From Amnibacterium endophyticum (GTDB lineage Bacteria; Actinomycetota; Actinomycetes; Actinomycetales; Microbacteriaceae), in the NCBI RefSeq assembly GCF_042680685.1, contig NZ_JBHUEA010000006.1, positions 62,001 to 126,000 of the forward strand: DNA of 64,000 nt, given 5' to 3'. Shown piece by piece: positions 1-12,500 of this stretch (positions are counted from its first letter, which is position 1; each line of letters opens with the position of its first letter). A program made the translations under genes and the position numbers. The notes under the pieces were generated by a model, which did no database searches, was not told where the DNA came from, and saw only the letters and a program-made list of their open reading frames with translations.

Positions 1-28
1 CCCGGGCCTCCCGGAAGCGGTCGACGAC

Positions 29-1543
29 CTACCCGGTCGGCGACGCGCGGAGCTCCCATCGTCCCCGGCCGGCGAGCACCGGGTCGCGCTCGAGCTCGGC
101 CGCCGACGCCGGATCGAGCTGCAGTCCGCTGCCGCGCACCTGCAGGTACGCCGCGCCGCTGTGCAGGTAGCGGACGGCGCGGCGCTGCCAGCGCGGGTCG
201 TCCAGCCGGCCGCCCGGGACGTCCCTGCCGATCGCCAGCACGTAGCCGCTGCCGCTCAGATCGGACTGGAAGGGGCATCCGCGGGCGAGGTCGGACGAGA
301 GCCGGTTCAGCACGATGAGGATCGTCGGGTCGTCCGCCACGACGCACCCGTCGACCGCGGCGGTCGCCTGACGCAGCTGCGCGATCGGCGGCCGCGCGTC
401 GAAGCGGTGGGTGTTGGCGCCCGCGGACAGGCCCGCGACCGCGCCGACGACCAGCAGTGCGACCACGCCCTTCGGCAGCGGGCCGTCGACCCGGGCGAGC
501 AGCGCACCGACGCCGGCGCCGACGACGAGCGCGAGCGGTGCGGCGGTGAGGCCCGCGTACTGGAGGAAGAACGAAGGCGTCAGCAGCAGCAGCGCGAGCT
601 CGGCGGCGAGCAGTGCGACGAGCACGCGGGTGCGCTTCTCGAGCAGCGCCGCCACGGCGGCGCCGAGGACGGCGAGGGCGAGCAGCTCGGTCAGCGACCG
701 GACCGGCACGCCCGGCAGCGGGTCGCCGTCGGGCGGCACGTTCACGCCCAGCAGCACCTCGAGCCGCATCCGCGTCCCGAGCGAGCTCGGCGGCCGCCCC
801 AGCTGCGCCAGGACCACCTGCTCCCACATCCGGGCGGGCGCCGTGACGAAGAAGGGGACGTAGACCGCGAGCACCGCCGCGGTCGCGCCGACCGCGAAGC
901 GGAGCCGCCCCCGGCGCGCGAACAGCAGCAGCACGAGCGCCGGCACGAGGTTCCAGATCTTCACGCCGATCGCACTGCCCGCGAGCAGGCCCGCGACGAC
1001 CCACCAGCCCGGGCGGTGCCGCTCCGCGCGCTGCATCACGAGCAGCGCGAGCAGCACCGAGGTCGTGCCGAGCGGCTCGAGCAGCAGGGTGCGCGACACG
1101 TAGACGCCGGGGAAGAAGAGCGCGAAGACCCCGCCGCCGACGAGCGCCGCGGCGGTGCCGGAGCGCCTGAGCAGGAGGGCGACGAGCGCGGCGTCGAGCG
1201 CGCCGAGCAGGCAGAAGGCGATGCGGGCGAGCGCGAACGCGCGGGCGTCGCCCACCAGGTCGGTGAGGGCCGCGAACGGCGAGAGCGCGAGCAGCACCCC
1301 CGGCGGCTGCAGGAACAGCACGTCGCGGTAGGGCAGCCGCCCGTGCAGCAGCGCCACCGCGGTCGAGAAGTGGACGCCGTCGTCGTACGTGCCGACCGCG
1401 AGGTAGCCCATGCGGTGCAGCACGTCGAGCCGGAGCAGCGCGGCGGGCACGGCGACGGCGAGGCCGAGCAGGACGAGTCGCACCGGTCGAGCGGAGGCGA
1501 CGCTGCGGAGGGTCGCGGTGCGCACGCTCCAAGGGTGTCGCAT
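29..1543 (-). CDS. Multi-pass membrane glycosyltransferase (GT-C type, DUF2029/GT39-like)
   Basis: A 504-residue protein with about ten hydrophobic segments spread over its first 370 residues and a soluble C-terminal tail of about 130 residues. After the first membrane segment comes an acidic loop (YDDGVHF, near residue 53), the position where GT-C glycosyltransferases carry their catalytic acidic pair. Such enzymes use polyprenyl-phosphate sugars on the outer face of the membrane. Donor and acceptor cannot be read from the sequence. The gene is divergent from uvrA with only 55 bases between the starts. No clear ribosome binding site precedes the ATG, and a GTG at codon 7 is an alternative. 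The family call is moderate and the exact function unknown. Confidence 0.6.
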   Translation of the reverse strand: MRHPWSVRTATLRSVASARPVRLVLLGLAVAVPAALLRLDVLHRMGYLAVGTYDDGVHFSTAVALLHGRLPYRDVLFLQPPGVLLALSPFAALTDLVGDARAFALARIAFCLLGALDAALVALLLRRSGTAAALVGGGVFALFFPGVYVSRTLLLEPLGTTSVLLALLVMQRAERHRPGWWVVAGLLAGSAIGVKIWNLVPALVLLLFARRGRLRFAVGATAAVLAVYVPFFVTAPARMWEQVVLAQLGRPPSSLGTRMRLEVLLGVNVPPDGDPLPGVPVRSLTELLALAVLGAAVAALLEKRTRVLVALLAAELALLLLTPSFFLQYAGLTAAPLALVVGAGVGALLARVDGPLPKGVVALLVVGAVAGLSAGANTHRFDARPPIAQLRQATAAVDGCVVADDPTILIVLNRLSSDLARGCPFQSDLSGSGYVLAIGRDVPGGRLDDPRWQRRAVRYLHSGAAYLQVRGSGLQLDPASAAELERDPVLAGRGRWELRASPTG

Positions 1544-1586
1544 CGGCCGGGTCGGGATCGCGCGCAGCGCTGTCGGGGGCGCTCTC

Positions 1587-1592
1587 TACACT
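1587..1592 (+). promoter_or_regulatory. uvrA -10 box TACACT, leaderless arrangement
   Basis: TACACT ends six bases before the GTG start of uvrA, so transcription should begin at or next to the start codon. No ribosome binding site is present. No LexA box is visible in the short divergent region. Confidence 0.5.
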
Positions 1593-1598
1593 TCCCGG

Positions 1599-4483
<2,885 letters not shown>

Positions 4484-4484
<1 letters not shown>

Positions 4485-6490
4485 TGGCGGCGCCGAGGAC
4501 GGGCGAGACCGTCGCCTGGCGGCCGAAGGCGGGGGAGATCCCCACCTCACCGGGCGTCTACCGGTTCCGCGACCCCCGGGGCCGCGTGCTCTACGTCGGC
4601 AAGGCGAAGAACCTCCGTGCACGCCTGACGAACTACTTCCAGCCGCTGCGCTCCCTGCACGAGCGCACCCGCCGAATGGTGCTGACGGCCGCGGGCGTCG
4701 AGTGGACCGTGGTCGGCACGGAGCTCGAGGCGCTGCAGCTCGAGTACAGCTGGATCAAGGAGTTCTCGCCGCCGTTCAACGTGCAGTTCCGGGACGACAA
4801 GTCCTACCCGTACCTCGCGATCACGCTCGGCGACGAGGTGCCCCGGGTGCTGATCACGCGGAACCGGCGGCTGAAGGGGGCCAAGTACTTCGGGCCCTAC
4901 ACGAAGGTGTGGGCGATCCGGGAGACGCTCGACCTGATGCTGAAGGTCTTCCCGGTGCGCAGCTGCTCGGACACCACCTACCGGCGGGCGGAGCTGACCG
5001 GGCGTCCCTGCCTGCTCGGCGACATCGGCAAGTGCGCGGCGCCGTGCGTCGGCCGGATCCCGCGTGCGGCGCACCAGGACCTCGCCCAGGACCTCGCGGC
5101 GTTCATGGGCGGCGGCGACCGCCGGTTCCGCGCCGACCTGACGAAGCGGATGCAGGAGGCGTCGGCGGCGCTCAACTTCGAGGAGGCCGCACGCGTGCGC
5201 GACGCCCTCGGCGCGATGGACGCGGCGCTCGCGAAGACGGCGGTGGTGCTCGGCGAGGACGTGGACACCGACGTCTTCGGCATCGCGGACGACGAGCTCG
5301 CCGCGAGCGTCGTGCAGTTCATCGTCCGCGGCGGCCGCATCCGCGGCACGCGCAGCTGGGTGGTCGACAAGGAGCTCGACGTCGCCCTGGGCGAGCTGGT
5401 CGAGACGGTGCTGCGGAACGCCTACGACGAGGACGCCTACCCGCCGCGCGAGGTGCTCGTGCCCGAGCTGCCCGACGACGCCGACGAGCTGGGCGTGTGG
5501 CTGTCGCAGCGGCGCGCCGAGGGACGCGAGGCGGAGGGGCTGCGCGGGAGCGGCCGCACCCGCCTGCACGTGGCGGAGCGAGGCGAGAAGGCGGCGCTCG
5601 CCGAGACGGCGTCGCGGAACGCCGCGCAGGCGCTGATGCTCTACAAGACCCGCCGCAGCGCCGACTTCACGGCGCGCTCGCAGGCGCTGGCCGAGCTGCA
5701 GGAGGCCCTCGGGCTCGACGAGGCGCCGCTGCGCATCGAGTGCTTCGACGTCTCGCACCTCGGCGGGACGAACGTCGTGGCCTCCATGGTGGTCTTCGAG
5801 GACGGGCTGCCCCGCAAGGGCCAGTACCGGCGGTTCAACGTGGCGAGCACCACCGACGACACCGACTCCATGCGCCAGGTGCTGAGCCGGCGCCTCGCCC
5901 ACCTCGCCGACGAGGACGCGGCGCCCGCCGTGCAGGGCGAGCGCTTCGCCTACCGGCCGAACCTGCTGCTCGTGGACGGCGGGCAGCCGCAGGTCGCGGC
6001 GGCGAAGCGGGCGCTCGACGAGGCGGGCGTCACGGGGATCGCGCTCGCCGGCATCGCGAAGCGGCTCGAGGAGCTGTGGCGGCCCGACGACGACTTCCCC
6101 GTGATCCTGCCGCGCAACAGCGACGCGCTCTTCCTGGTCCAGCGGCTGCGGGACGAGGCGCACCGCTTCGCGATCACCCATCAGCGCACGCGGCGGAAGC
6201 GCGACATCGCCTCGCAGCTGGGCGAGATCCCGGGGCTGGGGGAGGCGAGGGTGCGGCAGCTGCTGCGGCACTTCGGCTCAGTGGCGCGGCTGCGCGCCGC
6301 GTCGGAGGACGACGTGGCCCAGGTGCCCGGGTTCGGCCGCGTCCTCGCGACGTCCGTCGTGCAGCGGCTGCGCGGCGCCGACCCGGAGGCCGACGTGATG
6401 GAGGCGGAACCCGACGTCGCGGAGGGCGGCCCGGACGGCCTGGTGCACGAGGCCGAGGGCGCGCCGGAGCCGGCCGCGACCGCCCGCTAG
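4484..6490 (+). CDS. uvrC: Excinuclease ABC subunit UvrC
   Basis: A 668-residue dual-incision nuclease of nucleotide excision repair. Domains in order: N-terminal GIY-YIG nuclease (PGVY near residue 23, YVGKAKN near residue 38); a UVR helix pair that binds UvrB (FEEAARVRDAL, near residue 230); the RNase H-like C-terminal endonuclease (IECFDVSHLGG near residue 415, LLVDGGQPQV near residue 493); and tandem helix-hairpin-helix motifs (IPGLGEARV, VPGFGRVLA). A C-terminal tail of about 40 acidic residues follows. It starts inside the uvrA stop codon. UvrB is not in this window. Confidence 0.98.
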
Positions 6491-6532
6491 GCTTCAGGCG
6501 ATCGCATCGCCGAACCCAGGAGCGCGCTCGAG

Positions 6533-7435
6533 ATGGTGGACGCCGCGGAGGCACCGGTCACGACCGGGCAGGACGTCGCGCGCTCGGTGCTCGTCGTGAC
6601 CGGCATGGCGGGGGCGGGGCGCTCGACCGTCAGCAACGCGCTCGAGGACCTCGGCTGGTACGTCGTCGACAACCTGCCGCCGCAGATGCTCCGGCCGCTC
6701 CTCGACCTCGCCGGCCACTCCGACGACCGCCTCGCGCGCGTGGCCGTCGTCGTCGACGTGCGCGGCGGACAGCTGCTGACCGAGCTGCAGGACGCGGGGG
6801 AGTCGCCGGGCCCGCGGCCCCAGCTGAAGCTCCTGTTCCTCGAGGCGAACGACGCGGCACTGGTGCGACGGTTCGAGGCGGTCCGCCGGCCGCACCCCCT
6901 GCAGGGCGACGGCACCATCCTCGACGGCATCACCGCGGAGCGGACGATGACCGCCGCGGTGCGCGAGCAGAGCGACATCATCATCGACACCTCCGAGCTG
7001 AACATCCACCAGCTCGCGAACCTCGTCAACGAGCTGTTCGCCGACGACGACCGGCCGGGCGTGCAGGTGACGCTGACCAGCTTCGGCTTCAAGTACGGGG
7101 TGCCCACGGACGCGGACATGGTCGCGGACGCCCGGTTCCTGCCGAACCCGTACTGGGTGCCGGAGCTCCGCCCGCACACGGGCCGCGACGCGGACGTGCG
7201 GGACTACGTGCTCGGGCAGCCGGGTGCGCTCGAGTTCGTCGAGCGGTACGCGGACGCGCTCGGGCCGGTGCTCGCCGGCTACCAGCGGGAGAACAAGAGC
7301 CACGCGACCATCGCGATCGGCTGCACCGGCGGCAAGCACCGCTCGGTCGCCGTCGTGGAGCGGATCGCGGACCTCATCGCCGCGCAGCCCGGCGTCGCGG
7401 TGCGCGTCAAGCACCGCGATCTCGGTCGCGAGTAG
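6533..7435 (+). CDS. rapZ: RNase adapter protein RapZ (YvcJ family nucleotide-binding protein)
   Basis: A 300-residue P-loop protein. The Walker A-type loop GMAGAGRST is at residues 24-32, and the C-terminal domain carries GCTGGKHRS, the RapZ hallmark that binds small phosphorylated ligands or RNA. In proteobacteria RapZ delivers small RNAs to RNase E; in Gram-positives its role is less clear, but it is consistently next to whiA, as here. AGGAG lies 10 bases before the ATG. A TAGGCT -10-like box overlaps the uvrC stop at 6488, so rapZ could also have its own promoter. Confidence 0.95.
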   Translation: MVDAAEAPVTTGQDVARSVLVVTGMAGAGRSTVSNALEDLGWYVVDNLPPQMLRPLLDLAGHSDDRLARVAVVVDVRGGQLLTELQDAGESPGPRPQLKLLFLEANDAALVRRFEAVRRPHPLQGDGTILDGITAERTMTAAVREQSDIIIDTSELNIHQLANLVNELFADDDRPGVQVTLTSFGFKYGVPTDADMVADARFLPNPYWVPELRPHTGRDADVRDYVLGQPGALEFVERYADALGPVLAGYQRENKSHATIAIGCTGGKHRSVAVVERIADLIAAQPGVAVRVKHRDLGRE

Positions 7436-7572
7436 CACATCCTCCCGACCCCCGGCCGAGGGGCGCTCGGCGTGCAGCACCCCCGCTCGGATGCGACACT
7501 GGTGCGGTCATCGGACGCGCCAGGGGAGGCCGGTCGGGGACGAGACGGGGCAGAGACGGGGAGTCGCGAGCA

Positions 7573-8550
7573 TTGGCACTGACCGCAGAGGTGAAGGACG
7601 AACTGACCCACGTCGACGTCGGCAAGACGTCGGTCCGGGCGGCTGAGCTGGCGACGATCCTGCGGTTCTCGGGCGGCCTGCACCTGATCTCCGGACGCAT
7701 CGCCGTGGAGTCGGAGCTCGACACCCCGCTGCTCGCCAGGCGCGTGCGCCGCGACCTGCACGAGCTGTACGGCGTGCGCAGCGAGATGACCGTCCTCTCG
7801 GCGAGCGGGGTCCGGCGCGCGAACCACTACCTGGTGCGCGTCGTCGACGGCGGGGAGACCCTCGCCCGCCAGACCGGACTGCTCGACGCGAAGCGCCGGC
7901 CGATCCGCGGGCTGCCGAACCGGCTGACGACCGGGTCGCCCGACGAGATCGAGGCCGTGTGGCGCGGGGCGTTCCTCGCGCACGGGTCGCTCACGGACCC
8001 CGGGCGCTCGGCATCGCTCGAGGTCACGTGCCCGGGCAACGAGGCGGCGATGGCGCTCGTCGGCGCCGCCGGCCGTCTGCAGGTGCCCGCGAAGGCCCGC
8101 GAGGTGCGCGGCGTGCACCGCGTCGTCATCCGCGACGGCGAGGCCATCAGCGACATGCTCGGCCACATGGGCGCGCGACGCAGCGTGCAGAACTGGGAGG
8201 AGCTGCGCCAGCGCCGCGAGGTGCGGGCGAACACCAACCGCCTCGTCAACTTCGACGATGCGAACCTGCGCCGCAGCGCCCAGGCGGCGGTCGCCGCGTG
8301 CGCGCGCGTCGAGCGCGCGCTCGAGATCCTCGGCGACACCGTGCCGGACCACCTGCAGTACGCGGGCCGGCTGCGCCTCGACCACCGTGACGCGAGCCTC
8401 GACGAGCTTGGGCATCACGCGGACCCGCCGATGACGAAGGACGCGGTCGCGGGCCGCATCCGCCGCCTGCTGGCGCTCGCCGACAAGCGCGCGATCGAGC
8501 AGGGCATCCCGGGCACGGAGTCCGCGGTCCCGGCCGAGATCGAGGCCTGA
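7573..8550 (+). CDS. whiA: Sporulation-type transcription regulator WhiA
   Basis: A 325-residue DNA-binding regulator with an N-terminal degenerate homing-endonuclease (LAGLIDADG) domain and a C-terminal helix-turn-helix (DUF199). In Streptomyces WhiA works with WhiB to switch on sporulation and division genes; in non-sporulating Microbacteriaceae it is kept and probably links division to metabolism. The frame is open far upstream across rapZ and uvrC, so the start was placed by homology: the TTG at 7573 gives the family N-terminus (LALTAEVKDEL) and follows GGGGAG by about ten bases. A rare TTG start suggests low translation. It lies 137 bases after rapZ. Confidence 0.95.
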   Translation: MALTAEVKDELTHVDVGKTSVRAAELATILRFSGGLHLISGRIAVESELDTPLLARRVRRDLHELYGVRSEMTVLSASGVRRANHYLVRVVDGGETLARQTGLLDAKRRPIRGLPNRLTTGSPDEIEAVWRGAFLAHGSLTDPGRSASLEVTCPGNEAAMALVGAAGRLQVPAKAREVRGVHRVVIRDGEAISDMLGHMGARRSVQNWEELRQRREVRANTNRLVNFDDANLRRSAQAAVAACARVERALEILGDTVPDHLQYAGRLRLDHRDASLDELGHHADPPMTKDAVAGRIRRLLALADKRAIEQGIPGTESAVPAEIEA

Positions 8551-8689
8551 GACCCCGCCGGTCGAGCGCCACCTCTCGCGCCTCGAGCCGGCGCGCGACG
8601 CCCCCGCGGGCGGGGGTGCAGCGCTGCGGCCCAGGGTCCTTCAGGGCGACGGGGCCACGATGGGTGCGACCCGTTCAGGAAGGACCACC

Positions 8690-9313
8690 ATGGCCGTCTA
8701 CACCCTGCCCGACCTGCCCTACGACTACGCGGCGCTGCAGCCGAGCATCAGCGCCCGCATCATGGAGCTGCACCACGACAAGCACCACCAGGCCTACGTG
8801 ACCGGTGCGAACACGGCGCTCGAGCAGCTCGAGGAGGCCCGCGGCAGCGGGAACCTCGCGAACGTGAACAAGCTCACGCGCGACCTGGCCTTCAACCTCG
8901 CCGGCCACGTGAACCACTCCGTCTTCTGGACGAACATGTCCCCGGACGGCGGGGACAAGCCGACCGGCGACATCGCCTCGGCCATCGACGACTTCTTCGG
9001 CTCGTTCGACGCCTTCACCGCCCACTTCACGGCGGCCGCGATGGGCGTGCAGGGCTCCGGCTGGGCGGCGCTCGTCTACGACTCGATCGGCAAGCGGCCG
9101 ATCATCGTGCAGTTCCACGACCAGCAGCAGGACTTCCCGGTCGGCGTCGTGCCGCTGCTGCTGCTCGACGTGTGGGAGCACGCCTACTACCTCGACTACG
9201 CCAACGTCCGGGCCGACTACGTGAAGGCCTTCTGGAACGTCGTGAACTGGCAGAACGTCGAGCAGCGCTTCCAGACCGCCCAGAAGCAGACCGAGGGCCT
9301 GCTGCTAGCGTGA
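8690..9313 (+). CDS. sodA: Superoxide dismutase, Mn/Fe family
   Basis: A 207-residue cytoplasmic enzyme that dismutates superoxide to peroxide and oxygen. It opens with YTLPDLPYDYAAL and carries the metal-ligand histidines in ELHHDKHH (near residue 28) and the signature DVWEHAYY (near residue 160), which supplies an Asp and a His ligand. Whether manganese or iron is bound cannot be settled from the residues alone. The ATG at 8690 is chosen over the in-frame ATG ten codons upstream because AGGAAGGA sits five bases before it. A strong hairpin follows the stop, so the gene is probably monocistronic. It sits between whiA and the glycolytic operon. Confidence 0.96.
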   Translation: MAVYTLPDLPYDYAALQPSISARIMELHHDKHHQAYVTGANTALEQLEEARGSGNLANVNKLTRDLAFNLAGHVNHSVFWTNMSPDGGDKPTGDIASAIDDFFGSFDAFTAHFTAAAMGVQGSGWAALVYDSIGKRPIIVQFHDQQQDFPVGVVPLLLLDVWEHAYYLDYANVRADYVKAFWNVVNWQNVEQRFQTAQKQTEGLLLA

Positions 9314-9319
9314 TCGGCG

Positions 9320-9349
9320 GCGCCGGCCGCCCTCCGCGGCGGCCGGCGC
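9320..9349 (+). terminator. Hairpin terminator after sodA
   Basis: A perfect 12-base-pair GC stem (9320-9331 with 9338-9349) around a six-base loop, seven bases after the sodA stop. There is no T-tract, as is common for actinobacterial terminators. Confidence 0.7.
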
Positions 9350-9393
9350 GACGACCATCTCCCGCCATCCGGCGCTCGTCAGACGGAGGACCC

Positions 9394-10398
9394 GTGACCA
9401 CCCGCATCGGCATCAACGGCTTCGGCCGCATCGGCCGCAACTACTTCCGCGCCGCGCTCGCCAAGGGCAGCGACCTCGAGATCGTGGCGGTGAACGACCT
9501 CACGGACAACCGCGCGCTCGCCCACCTGCTGAAGCACGACTCGACCGCGGGCGCGCTGAAGGAGTCCGTCGAGGTCGACGGCGACCGCATCGTGGTCGAC
9601 GGCAAGGCCGTGCAGGTGCTCGAGCAGCGCGACCCCGCCCAGCTCGGCTGGGGCGACCTAGGCGTCGACATCGTGATCGAGTCGACCGGCCGGTTCACCA
9701 AGGCGGACGACGCCCGCAAGCACCTCGAGGCCGGCGCCAAGAAGGTCATCATCTCCGCGCCGGCGACCGGCGAGGACGGCACGTTCGTGATGGGCGTCAA
9801 CGAGGGCAGCTACGACCCGTCGTCGATGCACATCCTGTCGAACGCGTCGTGCACGACCAACTGCCTCGCCCCGCTCGCGAAGGTGTTCAACGACGCGTTC
9901 GGCATCGAGCGCGGGCTCATGACCACGACCCACGCGTACACGGCCGACCAGAACCTGCAGGACGGGCCGCACAACGACCTGCGCCGCGCCCGCGCCGCCG
10001 CCCTCAGCATCATCCCGACGTCGACCGGCGCGGCCAAGGCGATCGGCCTCGTGCTGCCGGAGCTGAAGGGCAAGCTCGACGGCTACTCGCTCCGCGTGCC
10101 GGTGCCGGTCGGCTCCATCACGGACCTGACCGTCGAGGCGTCCCGGACCGTGTCGATCGACGAGATCAACGCGGCGTACCAGGAGGCCGCCGAGGGCCCG
10201 ATGCAGGGCATCCTCAAGTACTCGACCGAGCCGATCGTGTCCGCCGACATCGTCGGCGACCCGCACTCCTCGATCTACGACGCCCCGCTGACGAAGGTCA
10301 TCGGCAACCAGGTCAAGCTCTACAGCTGGTACGACAACGAGTGGGGCTACTCGAGCCGGCTCGTCGACCTGACCGACTACGTCGCCGCGCGCCTCTGA
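9394..10398 (+). CDS. gap: Glyceraldehyde-3-phosphate dehydrogenase, type I
   Basis: A 334-residue NAD-linked glycolytic enzyme that converts glyceraldehyde 3-phosphate to 1,3-bisphosphoglycerate. The N-terminus has the Rossmann motif INGFGRIGR. The catalytic cysteine is in SNASCTTNC (Cys near residue 153) and the partner histidine is in TTTHAYT. The GTG at 9394 follows GGAGGA with ideal spacing. It is the first gene of gap-pgk-tpiA; the pgk start lies three bases after the stop. Codon choice looks strongly optimised, as expected for a highly expressed gene. Confidence 0.98.
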   Translation: MTTRIGINGFGRIGRNYFRAALAKGSDLEIVAVNDLTDNRALAHLLKHDSTAGALKESVEVDGDRIVVDGKAVQVLEQRDPAQLGWGDLGVDIVIESTGRFTKADDARKHLEAGAKKVIISAPATGEDGTFVMGVNEGSYDPSSMHILSNASCTTNCLAPLAKVFNDAFGIERGLMTTTHAYTADQNLQDGPHNDLRRARAAALSIIPTSTGAAKAIGLVLPELKGKLDGYSLRVPVPVGSITDLTVEASRTVSIDEINAAYQEAAEGPMQGILKYSTEPIVSADIVGDPHSSIYDAPLTKVIGNQVKLYSWYDNEWGYSSRLVDLTDYVAARL

Positions 10399-10401
10399 TC
10401 G

Positions 10402-11607
10402 ATGGCGCTGCGCACCCTCGACTCGCTGGGTGACCTCGCCGGCCGCCGGGTCGTCGTCCGCTGCGATCTGAACGTCCCGCTCAGGGACGGCCGGATCACG
10501 GACGACGGCCGGGTCCGCGCGAGCCTCCCCACGCTCCGCCGCCTGCTCGACGCCGGCGCGACGGTCACCGTCGTCTCGCACCTCGGGCGGCCCGACGGCT
10601 CGCCGGACCCCCGCTACAGCCTCGAGCCGGTGGCCGCGCGCCTCGGCGAGCTGCTCGACCGGGAGGTCGGGTTCGTGCCCGGCGCCCCGGGCGATGCGCA
10701 GCCGGGCTCGGGCGCGGTGACGGTGCTCGAGAACCTGCGGTTCGACCCGCGGGAGACCAGCAAGAACGCGTCGGAGCGGCGGGCGTTCGCCGAGGCGCTC
10801 GCGCGGCACGGCGACGTCTTCGTCTCCGACGGCTTCGGGGTCGTGCACCGCAAGCAGGCGAGCGTGTACGAGCTCGCCGAGGTGCTGCCGAGCGCCGCGG
10901 GGCTGCTGATCGCGGACGAGCTCGAGGTGCTCGAGCGCCTGACAGAGCGGCCGGAGAAGCCGTACACGGTGGTCCTCGGCGGATCGAAGGTCAGCGACAA
11001 GCTGGGGGTCATCGACCACCTGCTGCCCCGGGTCGACACGCTGCTCATCGGCGGCGGGATGCTCTTCACCTTCCTGGCGGCGCAGGGCCACGCGGTGGGG
11101 AAGAGCCTGCTCGAGCAGGACCAGATCCCGACGGTCCGGGAGTACCTGGAGCGCGCCGAGCAGCTGGGCGTCACCCTGCTCGTGCCGACGGACGTGGTCG
11201 TCGCCTCGGGGTTCTCCGCGGACGCGGACCACGAGACGGTGGCGGCCGACGCGATCGAGTCGACGGCCTTCGGGGCCGACGGCATCGGCCTCGACATCGG
11301 GCCCGAGACGGCCGAGGCGTTCGCGGGACGCATCGCAGGCTCGCAGACCGTGTTCTGGAACGGGCCGATGGGCGTCTTCGAGTTCCCGGCCTTCGCGGCC
11401 GGCACCAAGCGGGTCGCGGAGGCGCTCACCGAGACGGCCGGGCTGTCGGTCGTGGGCGGCGGCGACTCCGCGGCCGCCGTCCGGGCGCTCGGGTTCGCCG
11501 ACGACCGGTTCGGGCACATCTCGACGGGCGGCGGGGCGAGCCTCGAGTTCCTCGAGGGCAAGCGGCTGCCGGGCCTCGAGGTGCTCGGCCGGGAGGGGAC
11601 GGCATGA
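10402..11607 (+). CDS. pgk: Phosphoglycerate kinase
   Basis: A 401-residue kinase that makes ATP from 1,3-bisphosphoglycerate. The N-terminal substrate site is visible as RCDLNVPL and SHLGRPDG, and the C-terminal nucleotide domain as WNGPMGVFE and GGGDSAAA. The length is normal for bacterial Pgk. The start (MALRTLDSLG) fits the family, but nothing resembling a ribosome binding site lies in the three-base gap after gap or in the end of gap, so translation is probably coupled to gap. The end overlaps tpiA by four bases (ATGA). Confidence 0.98.
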   Translation: MALRTLDSLGDLAGRRVVVRCDLNVPLRDGRITDDGRVRASLPTLRRLLDAGATVTVVSHLGRPDGSPDPRYSLEPVAARLGELLDREVGFVPGAPGDAQPGSGAVTVLENLRFDPRETSKNASERRAFAEALARHGDVFVSDGFGVVHRKQASVYELAEVLPSAAGLLIADELEVLERLTERPEKPYTVVLGGSKVSDKLGVIDHLLPRVDTLLIGGGMLFTFLAAQGHAVGKSLLEQDQIPTVREYLERAEQLGVTLLVPTDVVVASGFSADADHETVAADAIESTAFGADGIGLDIGPETAEAFAGRIAGSQTVFWNGPMGVFEFPAFAAGTKRVAEALTETAGLSVVGGGDSAAAVRALGFADDRFGHISTGGGASLEFLEGKRLPGLEVLGREGTA

Positions 11608-12398
11608 CCGGAGCGACGGAGCGGCGACCGCTGATCGCCGGCAACTGGAAGATGAACCTGGACCACCTCCAGGGCATCGCGCTCGTGCAGAAGCTCGCGT
11701 GGACGCTGAAGGACGCCGGCTTCGACTCCGGCGCCGTCGAGGTCGCGGTCTTCCCGCCCTTCACGGATCTCCGGAGCGTGCAGACGCTGATCGACGCGGA
11801 CCGCTACGCGCTGGCCCTCGGCGCCCAGGACCTGTCCCCGCACGACTCGGGCGCGTACACGGGCGACGTGTCGGGTGCGTTCCTGAAGGCGCTCGACTGC
11901 GCCTACGTGCTGATCGGGCACTCCGAGCGGCGCACGGGTCACGGCGAGGGCGACGAGGTCGTGCGCGCCAAGGTGCAGGCCGCGGTGCGGCACGGCCTCG
12001 TGCCGGTGATCTGCGTCGGCGAGACGGAGGCGGAGCTCGAGGAGCACGGCACCAGCGCCGTCCCGGTCCGTCAGACGAAGGCCGCGCTCGAGGGCGTCGC
12101 CGCCGGCACGCCCGTGGTGATCGCCTACGAGCCCGTCTGGGCGATCGGCACCGGCAAGGTCGCCACCCCCGAGACGGCCCAGGAGGTCTGCTCGGCGATC
12201 CGGAACGCGGTCGCCGAGGCGCTCGGCGATGCAGACGCCGCGGCGACGCGCGTGCTGTACGGCGGTTCGGTGAAGAGCGGGAACATCGCCGGCTTCATGC
12301 GGCAGCCGGACGTCGACGGTGCCCTCGTCGGCGGCGCGAGCCTCGATGCGGCGGAGTTCGCGGGCATCGCCCGCTTCCGCGACCACGTCGGCGCCTGA
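11604..12398 (+). CDS. tpiA: Triosephosphate isomerase
   Basis: A 264-residue TIM-barrel enzyme that interconverts dihydroxyacetone phosphate and glyceraldehyde 3-phosphate. Visible catalytic parts: AGNWKMN (lysine), IGHSERR (histidine), AYEPVWAIGTGK (glutamate and the mobile loop) and the phosphate loops LYGGSVK and GALVGGASL. It overlaps pgk by four bases, and SD-like AGGGGA lies in the end of pgk. It is the last gene of the glycolytic operon; a hairpin 10 bases downstream separates it from the secG promoter. Confidence 0.98.
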   Translation: MTGATERRPLIAGNWKMNLDHLQGIALVQKLAWTLKDAGFDSGAVEVAVFPPFTDLRSVQTLIDADRYALALGAQDLSPHDSGAYTGDVSGAFLKALDCAYVLIGHSERRTGHGEGDEVVRAKVQAAVRHGLVPVICVGETEAELEEHGTSAVPVRQTKAALEGVAAGTPVVIAYEPVWAIGTGKVATPETAQEVCSAIRNAVAEALGDADAAATRVLYGGSVKSGNIAGFMRQPDVDGALVGGASLDAAEFAGIARFRDHVGA

Positions 12399-12407
12399 CG
12401 GCGCCCG

Positions 12408-12449
12408 CGGCGCCCCGCCCGTCCGCTCCTGCGGATCGGCGGGGCGCCG
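12408..12449 (+). terminator. Hairpin terminator after tpiA
   Basis: A 12-base-pair GC stem (12408-12419 with 12438-12449) closes an 18-base loop just after the tpiA stop. It ends directly at the secG -10 box, so termination and the new promoter are back to back. Confidence 0.6.
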
Positions 12450-12450
12450 T

Positions 12451-12456
12451 TATACT
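12451..12456 (+). promoter_or_regulatory. secG -10 box TATACT
   Basis: TATACT, close to the housekeeping consensus, about 45 bases before the secG ATG. The predicted leader is about 38 bases and includes GGAAGGAGA. No convincing -35 is visible because the region is occupied by the terminator stem. Confidence 0.55.
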
Positions 12457-12500
12457 TGTCGCTGCTGGGAACGCGCTGCGACACGGGAAGGAGACCGGCC

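Noticed and set aside
1544..1598. LexA box upstream of uvrA
   Set aside because: No TCGAAC-N4-GTTCGA or near match is present in the divergent region, in contrast to imuA and dnaE2.
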